Assembly (NCBI GenBank): GCA_037178675.1
Contig: JAYMGJ010000230.1
Coordinates: forward strand, 1-41,084
Length of the DNA: 41,084 nt
DNA from: Scleroderma bovista
Taxonomy: Eukaryota; Basidiomycota; Agaricomycetes; Boletales; Sclerodermataceae
Direction of reading: 5' to 3'
The translations under genes and the position numbers were made by a program. The notes beneath the pieces were generated by a model. That model was given only the letters and a program-made list of their open reading frames with translations. It was not told the origin of the DNA and did not search any database. This document shows positions 20,828-33,200 of this stretch, piece by piece. Position 1 is the stretch's first letter. Each line of letters starts with the position of its first letter.

Positions 20828-22107
20828 ATGGTCCATTCAAACAGGCCGACTGTGTTCTACCTTCCCAATACCATGGCCAACTGGCCCTGGCCCCGCAGGA
20901 TCAACCCACACTTCGAGGAGGTCAAGGCTGCGGCTAACGAGTGGTTCCGCTCGTTTAATGCACTCACTCCTCAATCGCTGAAGGCTTTTGAGAAGTGTGA
21001 TTTCGGTAGGTCCTCCATGCCCTGCAAGTATTCTGCAAACGCTAAGCTCCATTGCAGGGCGCCTTGCAGCATTGGCCTACCCTGATGCTCCACGAGGTAT
21101 ACATTAATAAACCCCACTCACATAAGACGCTCTCATTCTGAACAGAACATCTTCGGATCGCGTGTGAACTCATCATCGTTTATTTCATTGTGGATGAGTA
21201 CACGGACGTCGAGAACGCGACGCAAACTGCGGAGATAGTGGATATCATCATCGACGCTCTGAAGAACCCTCACCAACCACGCCCAAAAGGTGAAGTCATC
21301 CTGGGAGAGATTATTAGACAGTCAGTGTTCGTTACGGGAGTCTGATGATGTCAAAAATAACACCATTGGTCACTTTCAGATTCTGGGAGAGGGCAGTGAG
21401 GTCCGCAGGTGCCACGTCACAACAACACTTTCTAGATGACTTTATCATGTATCTGCGATCTGTCATCGTGGAGGCGACTGACCGTGATAAAAATGTGACC
21501 CGTGACATCGAAGGATACCTGTCCCTCCGACGCCAGACCGTGGGGGCCCAGTCTGCGTTTGCCATCTACGAGCTTGGTTTAAACCTTGTCGATGAGATTT
21601 ATTACCACCCTGCAGTGACGGAGCTCATCAACTGTGTTGCCGAACTAATTCTCATAGACAATGTAAGTGTCTTACATTGATTACTTCGTTTGGCGACCAC
21701 GCTAATGCTCCCTTGCGCAGGACTTGGCATCATATAACAGAGAACAAGCAACAGGGGACGAAAATCACAACCTTATAACTGCCATAATGCGTCAACTTGG
21801 GCTCGACCGGAGCGGCGCCATGGCATGGGCAGCGGCCTACCACTCGGAAATTGAAACCAAGTTCATCACCGGACTGTCAGAACTCCCTTCATGGGGTTTG
21901 ACACTGGACCTACAGCTTAGGGAATACCTGAATGGCGTTGCCAGCTGGGCACGAGCCAACTATTGTTGGAGTTACGAAAGTCAACGCTACTTTGGCAACA
22001 AAGGTCCAGAGATCGAGAGAACAAGACTCGTACCCTTGCTGTCTAGAACTAGACCCGTTCAGAAATTGCACCGGCAGCATGTCGTAGTTGCAGACTTGCA
22101 GCTTTAA
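20828..22107 (+). CDS. Sesquiterpene synthase (class I terpene cyclase)
   Basis: It ionises farnesyl diphosphate and cyclises it; the product cannot be read from sequence. Five exons (20828-21005, 21058-21096, 21146-21320, 21380-21662, 21721-22107) give 353 aa. The start MVHSNRPTVFYLPN followed by NWPWPRRINPHFEEVK is typical of Agaricomycete enzymes. The Asp-rich motif is the variant D-E-Y-T-D at 89-93, with Glu at position two. The NSE triad is complete: N225-D-L-A-S229-Y-N-R-E233, followed by GDENHN. The C-terminal Arg-Tyr pair is at 314-315 in SQRYFG. No P450, transporter or regulator lies beside it, so it is not in an evident biosynthetic cluster. All introns are canonical GT-AG and the frame is intact. 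Confidence 0.93.
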
Positions 22108-22923
22108 ATGGTCACTCTTCTGTATCAATACGAACTTCGGGGTGTCACCCATTCTTGTGCTATCTATGTTTCAGTATTTGCATGTACAGGATACAGGGAA
22201 GGAATGTACCATAAAGTTTATGCACCAGTTGTCTTCTAATCGACGGTTTCACATGTGACAATGGCAACTGACCAACAAGAGCAACTGATTGCTAACCGTC
22301 ACGAACAAAACATATTGCGAAGATGTATCCATTCCGCCGATCTAGGACAAGGAGTCTTTCTTTGACGTCACCGGTCGTATCGATCACAAGGAATATTAAT
22401 TAGAGCGCATGATCAGAAAATCAAAATCCGCGGCGACTTACTTTACGGACACAGCTGTGGGTATGATTAATATATTACGATGCCCGTCTGTTAGTTTCCT
22501 GAACACAAAAAAAAAGAAATTCACCTTAAGGAAATATCAACGCCACATATTGTGTGGTAACAGTCTACTTTGATATCGCGACGACACATGGAAACGACGT
22601 TGGCTTCCCAGCATCGCCAATGTCAAACTTGCATCATAACCCATGACGACGGGCAATGGCTTGCAACCGCCTCGACGACGCTGGATGGATCTCGATACAT
22701 GTACGGAAGTCGGGCCACATGGTGTTGATCTGGCACCAGCGGGATTACATTTAAAAAGGACCAAAATGAAACACCACCTTGACAGCGTAATGAAAGTATG
22801 AAGTATATTGACTGGGGTATTGATGAATCACCAAAAGCTAAATTTGGTGCAAAAAACGGTGAGATTCTATCACATATCAGTACAAAGAAGGGGATCCGCC
22901 AGCATGGACCCATCTCAGCGACG
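22108..22923. other. Convergent intergenic region between terpene synthase and COG8
   Basis: About 815 bp between two gene ends, containing an A9 run near 22508. No gene, RNA or convincing repeat seen. Confidence 0.45.
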
Positions 22924-24790
22924 TCACGCACCGTCTTCCAACCAGCTCTCCCAGCTCTGGAGCACTGTATCTAGTGCGTCGGCGTCCTTGATACTGCCGG
23001 AACCATTGATTTCTCGTATTCCCTCATTCCATGGGGACTTCTTATCCCAAGGAAGGCCAAAAACACCTCCAGTTACCGCACGTTTCAGAAATGGGACCAT
23101 AACTCGCGCATATGCTGCACCCATGCCGCGCGATATCTCCAGCTCCCGTTTATCACTATACCCGCACTCCTTAGCATACGTGAGTAGACTTTGCCCCACC
23201 TTGGATAAATCAGACTCCAGGGCAGAAATAATGCCTTTCAACGCATTCATCGGTACAAGGGAACGTAGTCTGTTCAGTGCCCGCAAGTAAGCATTCAGAC
23301 AAATAGCCAGTGGTGGGAAAGTTGCCAGTATCTGCGGCGGTACATGCGCCAGAGCAGACGGAGGAATGACCAAAGAAGAAAGAGAGGGAACGGGATGTGC
23401 GGCAGAAATCAGCCAGGCGCTTGGTGGAACTGACTTGCTCTTGCTTGACGCGTACTTGGCAAGCAAGGCACTCCATTCGCGTTCAGCACCTATTCGAATA
23501 TCGCGTGAAAAGCCATCCACCACCGCTTGGGTAATGAGCGGAGAAAGTAGCGCCCGGAAGTCCTATGAAGATCAGTTTGATAAGTCAACAAGTAATGATG
23601 ATATTACATACCATTCCTACGCGTGCCATCGCCGAGCTACAATACGCTAGTTGCGCTGCGAGCGGGCCAAGGTGAGGATATGCGCGCCAGAGATGTGTTC
23701 CAAGGGATGGAAGGAGTAAGGACAAGAGAGTGGGAACCAAGGTCTGCTTGATCACTGGGTTTAATGGGGGGCGCGACGATGAACTAGGTGGAGCCGTAGG
23801 TGTTAGAGGTTGTGACCGTTCAAGGAATATCGTAGTATACTGGGTAATGATATCGTACGCTCCCTCCCTCCAAACGTCGATGTATTTTTTGAGAAACCGG
23901 GCGATGTCCTCGCCTTGCCTGTCGAGCTCTGCTTCCCTTTCTTCAGAAGTTGTTCCGACGATGGTGTCGTCAATATCATAGGGAGTCGCGGCAGATACAC
24001 CAGCATCCCTCTCCACGCTTAGCAATGCATTCCGAAGGCAGTCGATCCGAGCACTCGCGAACGCCAAAGCGAGCTCATCCTCAGACATGGCCTGCATCTT
24101 GCGAAGAAACTGTACCGCTTTCCACAAAGCGGGCAATTTCTTCGATGGTTCAAACAGGGTAGAGAGGAGGAGGAGACGCATAGAATGGAGAGACGACGTT
24201 ACTTCGGCCTGGAGGGACTGGGCCAGTTGCGGAACATTCGCCACTTCCTCAGACTGTACTGCACAAAGGGTTTTAAGTATGGTCGACGCATGTGCAGCTA
24301 GCGTAAGGACTTCGGCATAAAGGCCGTTCCGCACACAAGTGTCAATGAGTACTGGTATGTCCAGTAAGTCTCGGAGTTTATCCTGTTGTTCCAGGACAAC
24401 CCTGGTCTTCTGTCGCTCTTCGATTACGCTTGGACCACTCTTCTCGTGGAAAACACGCGCAGCGTCATCTAGAGCAGGTAGCGCGCCGTGAAGAAGTGTA
24501 TTGAGTGAAGAATCGAGGGACGACAAAGAGTCGAGTAAAGCAGCTGAACTTTTGTGCAGTGATAAGAACGTCGGGTAAGATGCGTGCGTTAGTGCGGTCA
24601 ACGATGATGTTAGGGTGTGAGACTGGGTAGATAGCACAGTTGGGGCTGCCAGGAGATCGGAGAGGGCGAGCGAAGTTAACTTGGCGAGGTATGCGCCGTT
24701 TTCGGGGGATTCTATTGGGCCATGCGGTGACGATAGTAAGTCCTGGAGTGAGATGAGCTCGCTGTCCTGTGCAGTAGACGCGGTAGTCAT
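22924..24790 (-). CDS. COG8: Conserved oligomeric Golgi complex subunit 8 (COG8)
   Basis: This is a lobe-B subunit of the COG tethering complex, which directs retrograde vesicle traffic within the Golgi. Two exons (23612-24790, 22924-23562) give 605 aa, the family length. The Dor1-type N-terminal half has ENGAYLAKLTSLALSDLL, SHTLTSSLTALTHASY and the helix LLDSLSSLDSSLNTLL, then VLEQQDKLRDLLDIPVLIDTC. Further on are MRLLLLSTLFEPSKKLPALW and ASARIDCLRNALL. The second exon starts DFRALLSPLITQAVVDGF and contains PPLAICLNAYLRALNRLR. The start at ATG 24790 (MTTASTAQDSEL) is the first in frame; upstream codons in frame are not ATG. The single intron (23563-23611) is GT-AG. Confidence 0.9.
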
Positions 24791-25544
24791 GGTCTCGGTA
24801 CAGTCAGTCACTGATCAGTGCATCAACCGCCAAGTGAGACAACAGTCTTTCTGCTCATACAACTGACGCTGACACCTTGGCTAACGTCCTCACTATTTTT
24901 TTTTTAGGTCCGCAGTATATACTGTGCTATATAAATTTGTAGCTATGTCACAAAAATTGAGCTGTTTTGTGTCTCAGTCCTCTTTCTGTGTCGGTCCTTA
25001 GGAGGGTGTTTCACGACAACAATTAGTCCCAGAACACGGCCGCGCTTGCGCCGTGTCCGACTCAGTGGGCCTTCCGAAGTATTGGTAGCCGAGTGCACTT
25101 CTCATAGTGATTCTTTGTCCTATTTGGACAAGGAGGGTAGCATGAATCTGGGGCCCGCTCCGTTGTGCAGAAGCACTTGTCGCCAACAAATAGGCTCAAA
25201 TAATTCAACCCATTCTCCTAACTAAGGCTTGATATTATTCCACTGACCTAAAACAACTACTAGCTAGGATAAATATGTATGTATGTAGATCGTATTGCAA
25301 GTCCAAATGGCGTGGGTGTTCCCGATGGTGTATGTACGAATAAGAAGTAGGGTCGTGATCAAGTCATCTCTCCAGGGGTGTCCATGAAAAGGAATACGTG
25401 AGTCCGGGGTCGTGAAGATGAGTCCATGAAAGGCGCTATTTGTATGGTAATAAATAATGCCGGACGGTCCATTATGCAACAGAGTTCGAAACATGGGTAG
25501 TGCCCCGTTCCCCGAACGGGTTGCCAGTACCCTGGTAGGGTCAT
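24791..25544. other. Intergenic: COG8 promoter and F-box gene 3' end
   Basis: About 750 bp. It includes a T11 run near 24895 and TATATAAATTT near 24930 on the plus strand. TTGTCC (25115-25120) and GGACAA (25126-25131) form a small hairpin. No gene recognised. Confidence 0.4.
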
Positions 25545-26954
25545 TCAGTTGTATTCGTATCGAGAGCGCTGCGGAATCAAGCCGCGGCGTTAGTTCGGTG
25601 GTAAGGCGGCCATACAGAGGATTACAGACTTACCACCAGCGCCCGATGAACACAAATGTCTCTCGTGATGCACAGCTCAACGCCTCGGAACGCGCAAGCC
25701 ATCTTCAGAGCGGCAAGTCGGCGTTCGCAATCCCCGCGCCAAACATTCACTGTCACCGTCTCCAACTCGTCCATGGTCTTCACAAGCTCAACGACATGCT
25801 GCAAGGGCGTGGTAGGATCCATCCCGAAAGCAAGGTGCCGAATCTCGTCGGATATATGCCGGAAAACAGTTGGCAGTGTCCACGCTCTTTCTGTCCTGAA
25901 TTCCCGAAGAACGCGGCATCGGATGACGGCATGGGCATGCTTGTGGGTGGCACACGAGGGAAGGGCTAACATGTGTAGCTGCTCGCCATGATGCTGGACA
26001 AGGAAATCCAGGAGAAGGGAACTGGGCTCCCGTTTCAGTTCTATCCCACGCAAACTCTTGGCTGCTGCGGTCGTGTGAAGGAGCCACTCGAGGAAATCCA
26101 AAGAAGGCTCAACCTGACAGTTCATCCTGAACTTTTCAAGCGCACCGGGATAAACAGGCCGGCGCTTCAGGGCTGGAGAGAGATGAGGCGTATTGCCAGT
26201 GATAGATAGAGATTTCAGAGATGGCCAGACATCAAGCAGCTGAACGATCAGGTCGTCGTTCTCAGACCAGTTGCTCAAGTGTAAATGGGAAATTTCCGGT
26301 CCAGTACGAAGCAGATGGAGGACATCGTTTGTGAAGGAAGGCTTAGCTCTATGCACACCGCGCTCTAAGGCAGACATAGACCCATTTAGAGGTTTGTTGT
26401 CACCGTAGACGGAGAGATTAATGCCGCGGAGGTTCGGGCATGGGATGACAGCCTGCGCAAAGGAAGCCTGTGCGAGTGGTCCAGGCTGGTTAACATCAAG
26501 AACAACGTCCATACGGACAACAGCGTCACCCAGCGCTCTTCCATGGGGGGTGGAGCGATCGACAGCATACACGAACGAATGGTAGGCAGCCTGTGAGCAA
26601 AGGCGAACGTGACCGAATAGAAGCCTCTGCGCGTAGAAAGACCAGGACCGGCAGACAAGGGCACAGGAGGTAAGGAGTTTGACGTCTGGGTCATAATTGT
26701 TGTCTAAGTGGGAGAGTTCGAGGATCTTGAGGACTATCTCGAGAGGAATGCCTGATATGGGAACACGCGGCATCCGCAAACTCATGACGTATCCGCGTGA
26801 GTTGACAGCATAAGGCGTCAAATCAAAAGAGACCTCCTCGGGCACAACCTAGGCCAGTATCAGTACAAGGAAAGCGCGTTTATGTTTACATATTATGCAC
26901 CTTTGGGGACACGGGGACAGCGAGATGTGGCAAGTTGAAAAGCCCCACGTTCAT
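25545..26954 (-). CDS. F-box protein (SCF substrate receptor)
   Basis: It is a probable adaptor that links SKP1-cullin to a target; the target is unknown. Three exons (26901-26954, 25634-26848, 25545-25568) give 430 aa. The first exon encodes MNVGLFNLPHLAVPVSPK. The F-box lies at about residues 50-95: ISGIPLEIVLKILELS, then SCALVCRSWSFYAQRLLFG. The rest resembles the irregular leucine-rich tail of Agaricomycete F-box proteins (LRGINLSVYG, ISHLHLSNWSENDDL, LKSLSITGNTPHL). A perfect GTAAGT donor at 25633 with acceptor CCGCAG would remove a 65-nt intron and add RSRYEYN. If it is not used, the protein ends VVSL at 25622. Agaricomycetes carry many such genes, so orthology cannot be assigned. Confidence 0.82.
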
Positions 26955-28595
26955 CGTGATGGACGACGACGACGAGGTCCGTAGGGATGGGAAGAGCAGT
27001 AAGGTCAACTTGCAACGCTTCTCTTTAATGGGCGATACTCGGGGAGGCGACTTTACTTCCAGGGAGGTAGATGGTATTTATACCATTGGAAATCCCGACA
27101 CGGTCATGTCGCAAACTTCCGGGTGCTCTGTGAACGGAGCGCCGAAGACGGGGACCCTGACTTGGGGGAACCAGAGATCTATCGTCATCGACCCTTCAAG
27201 TTTGAACATACCTTTTCTGCATAACAAAAAGCTTGCTCGTTTCCGTCACCATGGGCCATCACTGCCCGTTCTGTCGGCATAACCTGACTCGGTATTCGTG
27301 TTTCCAGACAGGGTAAGACGGAGCAGGAGAGCACGTCCTGCATTTGTCGTACGCGGGCCATATGCTTGGAGACAATAGCACCTCTCAGCCGGATCTATGA
27401 ATCCTGATGAATTTTATTGTACTGGCCAGCAGGGTAAGATATCCATCTAATGCATGGATCACCATTTCAAGTACCCAATATGGAAGTGCTCCTGGAGCAC
27501 GCGTAGTGACCCTGTGGAAAACTGCGAGCTCTGCACTGCCCATGGCAAGGAATCGTTGTACCTGACCGCGGAGCTTCGGTGAGTCGAATATTCAAGTGCA
27601 GTGCCGTTACACCAACCACTCACACCAGTAATATACGTCAGCATATGCGGTTGATGAAGACCGATGCTGCGTAGACGACTTCTCCTTCGGCCCCGCAGAT
27701 TCGTACAGCAGGTTTTTGTGGGACCAGTGGCCGCCTGCTGGAGCGATTGGATCGATAAGGTCCCCCACTCACAACGCGAGTTCGATTCAGATACCCCTGT
27801 CGTCAGGTACAAGTGGGCTCTTATCATGTAGGGGTGACTTTGGAAAAACATACTGCAGGTGATAAATCCGCAGCACACCCGCCGGTATGAGATGGGGCCG
27901 ATGGGTAAGGTGCGCATGTAGGGTGCGCATTGAACCTCGTGTGATTCTACAATTTAAATTTTGGCATTCCTGGTGTGGTCAGGCTTCCTTGACACATAGG
28001 AAGGCTGGTGAAACGACCTGTATGGTTAGCTTTACACCAATCGTAACATTGGCCAGTCGATGTTCCGCGGGAAAACTAAAAGTAGACGTTCTATTGTTGA
28101 CCTGCGTCTTACGATCCAATGTGGTTGCATTCCGTTTCGACCTTTAAATTCTCCCCGAGGAAGTCGCTGCTATCATGTAGAGAAGGACATGCGACCGATC
28201 AATGCTGAGTCTGACCCGTTCGACACTCGACAATCTAACATTTTATGGTTTGGTTCAACAAAAGTGTGATACCTTTTTGTTTTCCCAGAAAGTAATCGAG
28301 ACCAGGGGTCCGATCTAATCACACGTAGTGGCAATGGTGTATGCAGGGAATCTACGGAGGTCAAACAAAATTTCAGCAGTTACATCATTGCAAGACCATG
28401 CGAGGGAAACTTTACGCCATTTTGGTACCCGTTCTGTGCACGGAATCGCCGCCAACATGCTGTCTAGCAGTGTCCAGGGTTGGCTATAGATCGACTGAGT
28501 CAAAGGAAGGTGTGCCACTGCATGCAAACATCAGCAAAACAATCAAAGGGCACAACATCGAGTTTGACGTTTGACTGCCGTCGCTCCATCCGACG
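26955..28595. other. 1.6-kb region with no supported gene
   Basis: It separates two divergent genes. Near the F-box gene, a minus-strand frame (27209 to 27078) is open in register with the F-box start but hits TAA at 27078-27080, so it is probably leader or promoter. The rest has short open frames of odd composition and a duplicated GGTGCGCAT near 27910-27930. No transposon or tRNA identified. Confidence 0.4.
27076..27082 (-). promoter_or_regulatory. TATA-like element upstream of the F-box gene
   Basis: TATAAAT on the minus strand lies about 122 bp before the ATG at 26954. It sits in the near-palindrome GGTATTTATACC (27073-27084). Confidence 0.4.
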
Positions 28596-30067
28596 ATGTC
28601 CAAGTCCTCACTATCCGCTGTCGTCTCCAACTTGGTTCGTGCTTCAATGGGCACGTCAGTGTCTGCCACCGTCCCGGACGAAGATCTTGACAAGCATGTG
28701 GCAGAACTCATTCTCAAGGAAGCCAAACAGAAGGCCGAGAGCTATGCGAAATTCGGTGTACAAGCGTATTTTCCAACAACGTACGTCTGTCCCACTACCA
28801 TTCTTTCTTTATTGTACAGTGTCGAACATCACACTTTAGACCCGACCCGAACGCTCCTCGCACAAACAAACGCTTTCTCTCTTCCATTATACGGAGCACG
28901 GATGACCATAACAAGACTATCCTCCGTGCACAGGCTCTTGCTGCACAAGAAATAAAACAAGCAAGAGAAGAGGAGGAGAGGAAAGAAAGGAAAGCGCGCG
29001 CTGAAGAAGCTGCAGCAGCTGAGCGTGCGAGGCGGCGGAGGGGCCGACATAATTCAGACGAGTATGGTTGGAGATCAGACAGGGACAAAGACCGGCATCG
29101 TGTGAGAGACTGGAGTTATGATTGGAGAAGGCAGGGTGACGAGGATGAATACGAACGCGAGCGGTCTGAGAGGCATCGACGGCGGAGACACCGCTCACGT
29201 TCCTCTGAACACGACAGGGAGCAAGGACACAGGAAGAGTCGGAGACGAAACTCGTCGAGGGATCACGAATCTCATCGCAGCGAACATAGGAGCAGGAAGC
29301 ATAAACATGATGGTGAGGAACGCGAGCATCACCGCAAGCGGAGGAGACGTTCAAGCTACTCACGTTCACGTTCACCTGTTCCTCCCCCGATGGCAGTGCG
29401 AAGCCCAACTCCCCCATCACACACACGAACGCCATCACCCGCACCCCCACAAGACGACCAGGGCAGCAGTAGTAAACCGTGCCTACTGTCGAAAGAACGT
29501 AGCACTCCATCCCCATGCCGGTCATCCGAGACGCCACCAGATGATAGCTCCTTCGACGCTGGTCGCAGGGCAAAAGGCAGGCATAAAGAAATAAGACAGA
29601 CTGCCCTTACCAATCCGTCTCCATTGTCACGGCTACCTTCCCCTCCGCCGCGTCGAAAGCGTGGCCTACCAACATCTTCAACGTCCGTTCGCCCACCCTC
29701 TGTCTCGCCCCCACCTCTCCCTCCAACCGCTCTACCGTCCAAAATGGATAAATATTTCGATGACTCGTATGACCCCCGCTTGGATGTCGCCCCACTTACT
29801 GTTCCGACTGTTCCAAAGACTGGCCATATAAATGACGCGGAGTATGCTGCTTGGGATGCTATGCTCGAACTTCTGCGGAAGCGCCGGGAAGATAAGGAGG
29901 AGAAGAAACGGCTGGAAAAGCTTGGGTTCCCATCACGGGAGATAAAGCTGGAGCAATTGCAAAAGAGGGGATCTGGTGACGCAAGCGGAGGTGACAGTAT
30001 TATGGATATCGAATACAAGAAGCGGGGAAGTGTACGAGAGTGGGATCTGGGCAAAGAAGGGCTATAA
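28596..30067 (+). CDS. RS/RD-rich nuclear protein, probably splicing-associated
   Basis: I do not recognise a specific ortholog. Two exons (28596-28780, 28840-30067) give 470 aa. The N-terminal ~100 residues are ordered (DEDLDKHVAELILKEAKQKA, then FGVQAYFPTTPDPNAPRTN). A charged helix follows (QEIKQAREEEERKERKAR). Residues ~130-250 are a dense Arg/Ser/His/Glu region with SR, RD and RE dipeptides and basic runs such as HRKRRRRSSYSRSRS, the composition of SR proteins and of NKAP-like factors. A Pro-rich middle carries SP and TP sites. The C-terminus is again conserved-looking: YFDDSYDPRLDVAPL, AAWDAMLELLRKRREDKEEK and a final SVREWDLGK. The long frame on the opposite strand (29356-30093) mirrors this repetitive coding and is not a gene. 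Confidence 0.8.
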
Positions 30068-30240
30068 AAGCCGTCAATCACTTTTTCGTTCACAAAGCAA
30101 TCTCTGTTCTATTTTGCATAAATACTATACCTATCACTGCCGTACTCTTGAATTGTATCATTTCTACAGATTCATTGGCAAGGAATTTTGTTATTCATGT
30201 AAGTGTGTATGAGTAATGCGAATACATTGGAGTACAGTCT

Positions 30241-33200
30241 CTACCCGTTGATAACTTGACGGACGACCAGTATCTCCTCCGCAGATAGCTGGTCAACATT
30301 GGCTGCAAAGTTATTAGTATTTCTTGCCGCACATTCTTTGAAGAAGTCCATCAAATGTCCCTGCATATCAAAGTTGTCAGTCAAGTGGATCTGCATTATG
30401 GAATATACCGACCTTCATATTGATCTGCGAAACAGGATCATTCTTAAGGTCCTCATCATCGCTTTCATAGAGTATATCGTCATTATCGAAGTTGGTACCT
30501 CGGGGACCAAGCATTTCGGATAGGAACGCAAATTCATCTTCTTTGAATCCTTGGTGTTGCTGCTCTTCTTCTGTCCATTCTTCGTCCTGTAGACCAGAAA
30601 GGTTAGATCGAGAAGCATGAGGGAATGACCTAATGCTGTACCCCATCATCGGAGTCTACTTCGAATGTTGTGTTAGGGATCGCGGCCGATTCGCCGCCGG
30701 AGCGCATTTCATGGACAAGCAGTTTCAATGCCTTAACAGGGAAGGGGACCGATGTAAACTCGTGCGGTGCTGTGACGTAAAGAGACATCAGTTAGCGTCA
30801 CTCGAACTAGCAAACCGCACAAGTCAGAACAGTGCATACTTGTCTTGGTCTTTGACCGAGTCATGATCACTGTGCCAGCGAAACACAACCCCGTTGAATA
30901 AACGACAGGAGAACACGGCGGATCCAAACACAAGAACACCCACCATTCTTAGTTTCAGGTTTGACAATAATGTCACCCTTAACCACCAGGTTCTGGAGAC
31001 TAGGGCGGCCGGACGAGTACAACTGGGAAAGTGCAAGAGTGCTAATGCGGGTGGGCCAGAAGCCTTGGAACGTCTCCGCATTCTCACACCACGTCTGGAT
31101 GAGTATGTCCAGTGCAGTTCGCCCTTGCACTTCCGTCGATTCCAGGAGGGAAATTACGGTATCGGCTTGGTGGTATATCAAAAACGCGAATGGAACGACA
31201 AGGCTCTGCAAGAACGTAGCTGTCTTAGCAGTCAGCATTCTCTCGGCCATGGCACGAAGGAGTTCGGGGAGTACTGGGAGTACCGACTCTCCAGCACGTC
31301 GAAGCAGGTGAATGATGAGATCGCCGATCACAAGCCCACCCGATTCGTCTTCATTACGCAGGAGTTTGGCAATCAGTTTGAGTATATGATCCAATCCAGA
31401 CTGAGAATTGCTGTCGGACCAAGCGAGGATCTGGGAGCAGTCTTTGCGAATAATCGAAGTGATACAGACAATGCCGTTCTGGAGAAAACAATTAAGGTCA
31501 AACTTTCGCCAAGAGCAGATGGACGCACCTGTAACACGTCCCGGTCATCTGCATGTTCTAGGCAGTTGAACAAGCAGGGGGCAAGAAGTGTAAAGAAGCC
31601 CTCTCCGAGGCCTGTCCCCGGGCATCCGCGAATGAGACTCGATACCAGGTCGATGGCGGATCCAGCGATCCATGATTCATCGGGCTTGGCGTTCGCAATC
31701 GCAGTACACAGGGTAGGAAGTGATTGTTTTACCACAGCTCCATACACTCCTTCAGCACTGGAAGCCGCAAGGGATTGGATAATGTCAGTAAAAATTGAGA
31801 GGAACAGCGGGTCTATTCATTCATTCATTAAATCGGAGATGATGTAACATCTGTTGATAACACACCTTTGTTATTCTTGGCCCAAACTTCTAGGACGGCC
31901 AGCACGAGCGACTGAGCAAGTTCGAGGGACAACCAAGATCCCTCATCAACATCCAGCAAAACTGACACCGTCTCGAGAACAAGGGAAAGTGTATCTTCCG
32001 TAGTAGCAAGAAGGAACGGGCCAAGGTCCTGAACTATTCGTGCTGTAAATGGCTTAACCGCAGAATCATCTGCCCCTTGGCAGAAACTACGCCCCTCAGC
32101 TTCGGTGCACATGAACCTGACCCAGAAACTTACTTATGGATTGCCCTGACGGCAGAAACTTTGACGGGAAGACTAGCAACACTGGATTCAAGGACTCGCG
32201 TTGCCGTTTCGAGGTATTCTCCAGCGATGTGCAGCGGCAGAAGCTTGGCGAACTTGCTAGCAAAGACGAATGCTCTCCCCTGCAGGAACGGGAATTCTAG
32301 TAGGCGCATGTAATGAAAATAACATAGTGATAAGAGAAGACGACTTGCCTGACTGGGCGAGGATTGAAGGGATGACGTTTGAGAGGAGATCTTCAATGTC
32401 TATGGGTTTTGGACGACCTGATTCAACTTCCCCGTCGATACATTCAAGTATGTCTTCGGCGTGAGACCCAACAGCTGCAAGGGCAGCTTCCAAAAGCTTC
32501 CACCTTTGTAAATGTTAATGCCAAGACCGATGATGTCACGTTTTCGAATGTACCAGTGAAGTGCTCCACGATTGCGAGCCTCGCTGGAGGAATCGATCGC
32601 CTGCCGGAGTTGCATTTGGAGTGTAGCGCACACCTCCGCTGGAGAACGATCCAAAAGGGTCTGTTATGATTCCGTCAATTCCGTCAACTAATGACAATAG
32701 CAGCACCGCACATAGAGCACTTCGAAAGCAGCCACCCGCACACCATAAACTTGATTTTCGTCTTCTTCCTGTGCGACGAAAGCGTTTGCATTTGTTGCCC
32801 ATGTCTCTTCCTACACATATGTGAGGATCGGGAAATACACAGAACCGGGATTACAAACGTCTTCGGCAGTCATCTGAGAGTATTGAAATATTTGCTCAAG
32901 TAAAGCGGCGAGATTTGGCGTCGACAGCCATCCTTTGGCTTTCCCCCCTCGAATTACACTTGAAAAGAAATCGAAAATGGGGCATATAAGTTGGGGGAGC
33001 TCGACAGCTTCGTCTTCTGATGATCCGGGAGAAGTTACATCAGCAGTAATGCAACAGTGGTTGTACGCATCGTGTGTGACTTGGAGATGATGGAGTGCAG
33101 CGTTCAGATAGTGCGGCATATAAGCTGTCATGGCCCGTGCAAACGATGTATGAATTACGTCAAGGGCCTGGCGGCTTGTCCTAAACGTGTTCAAGTCACT

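Noticed and set aside
17582..22107. A terpene biosynthetic gene cluster
   Set aside because: Only the cyclase is present; no P450, reductase, transporter or regulator lies on either side.
27700..27800. Possible tRNA: GTTCGATTC resembles a B box
   Set aside because: The flanking bases cannot form a T stem, and no A box or acceptor stem fits upstream.
29356..30093. Open frame on the minus strand opposite the RS-rich gene
   Set aside because: Repetitive Arg/Ser codons leave the opposite strand without stops; Gly/Val/Ser-rich output is an artefact.
30894..31847. Long open frame on the plus strand inside KAP114
   Set aside because: It runs antisense through clear importin-9 exons 13-14, and its residues do not form a known fold.
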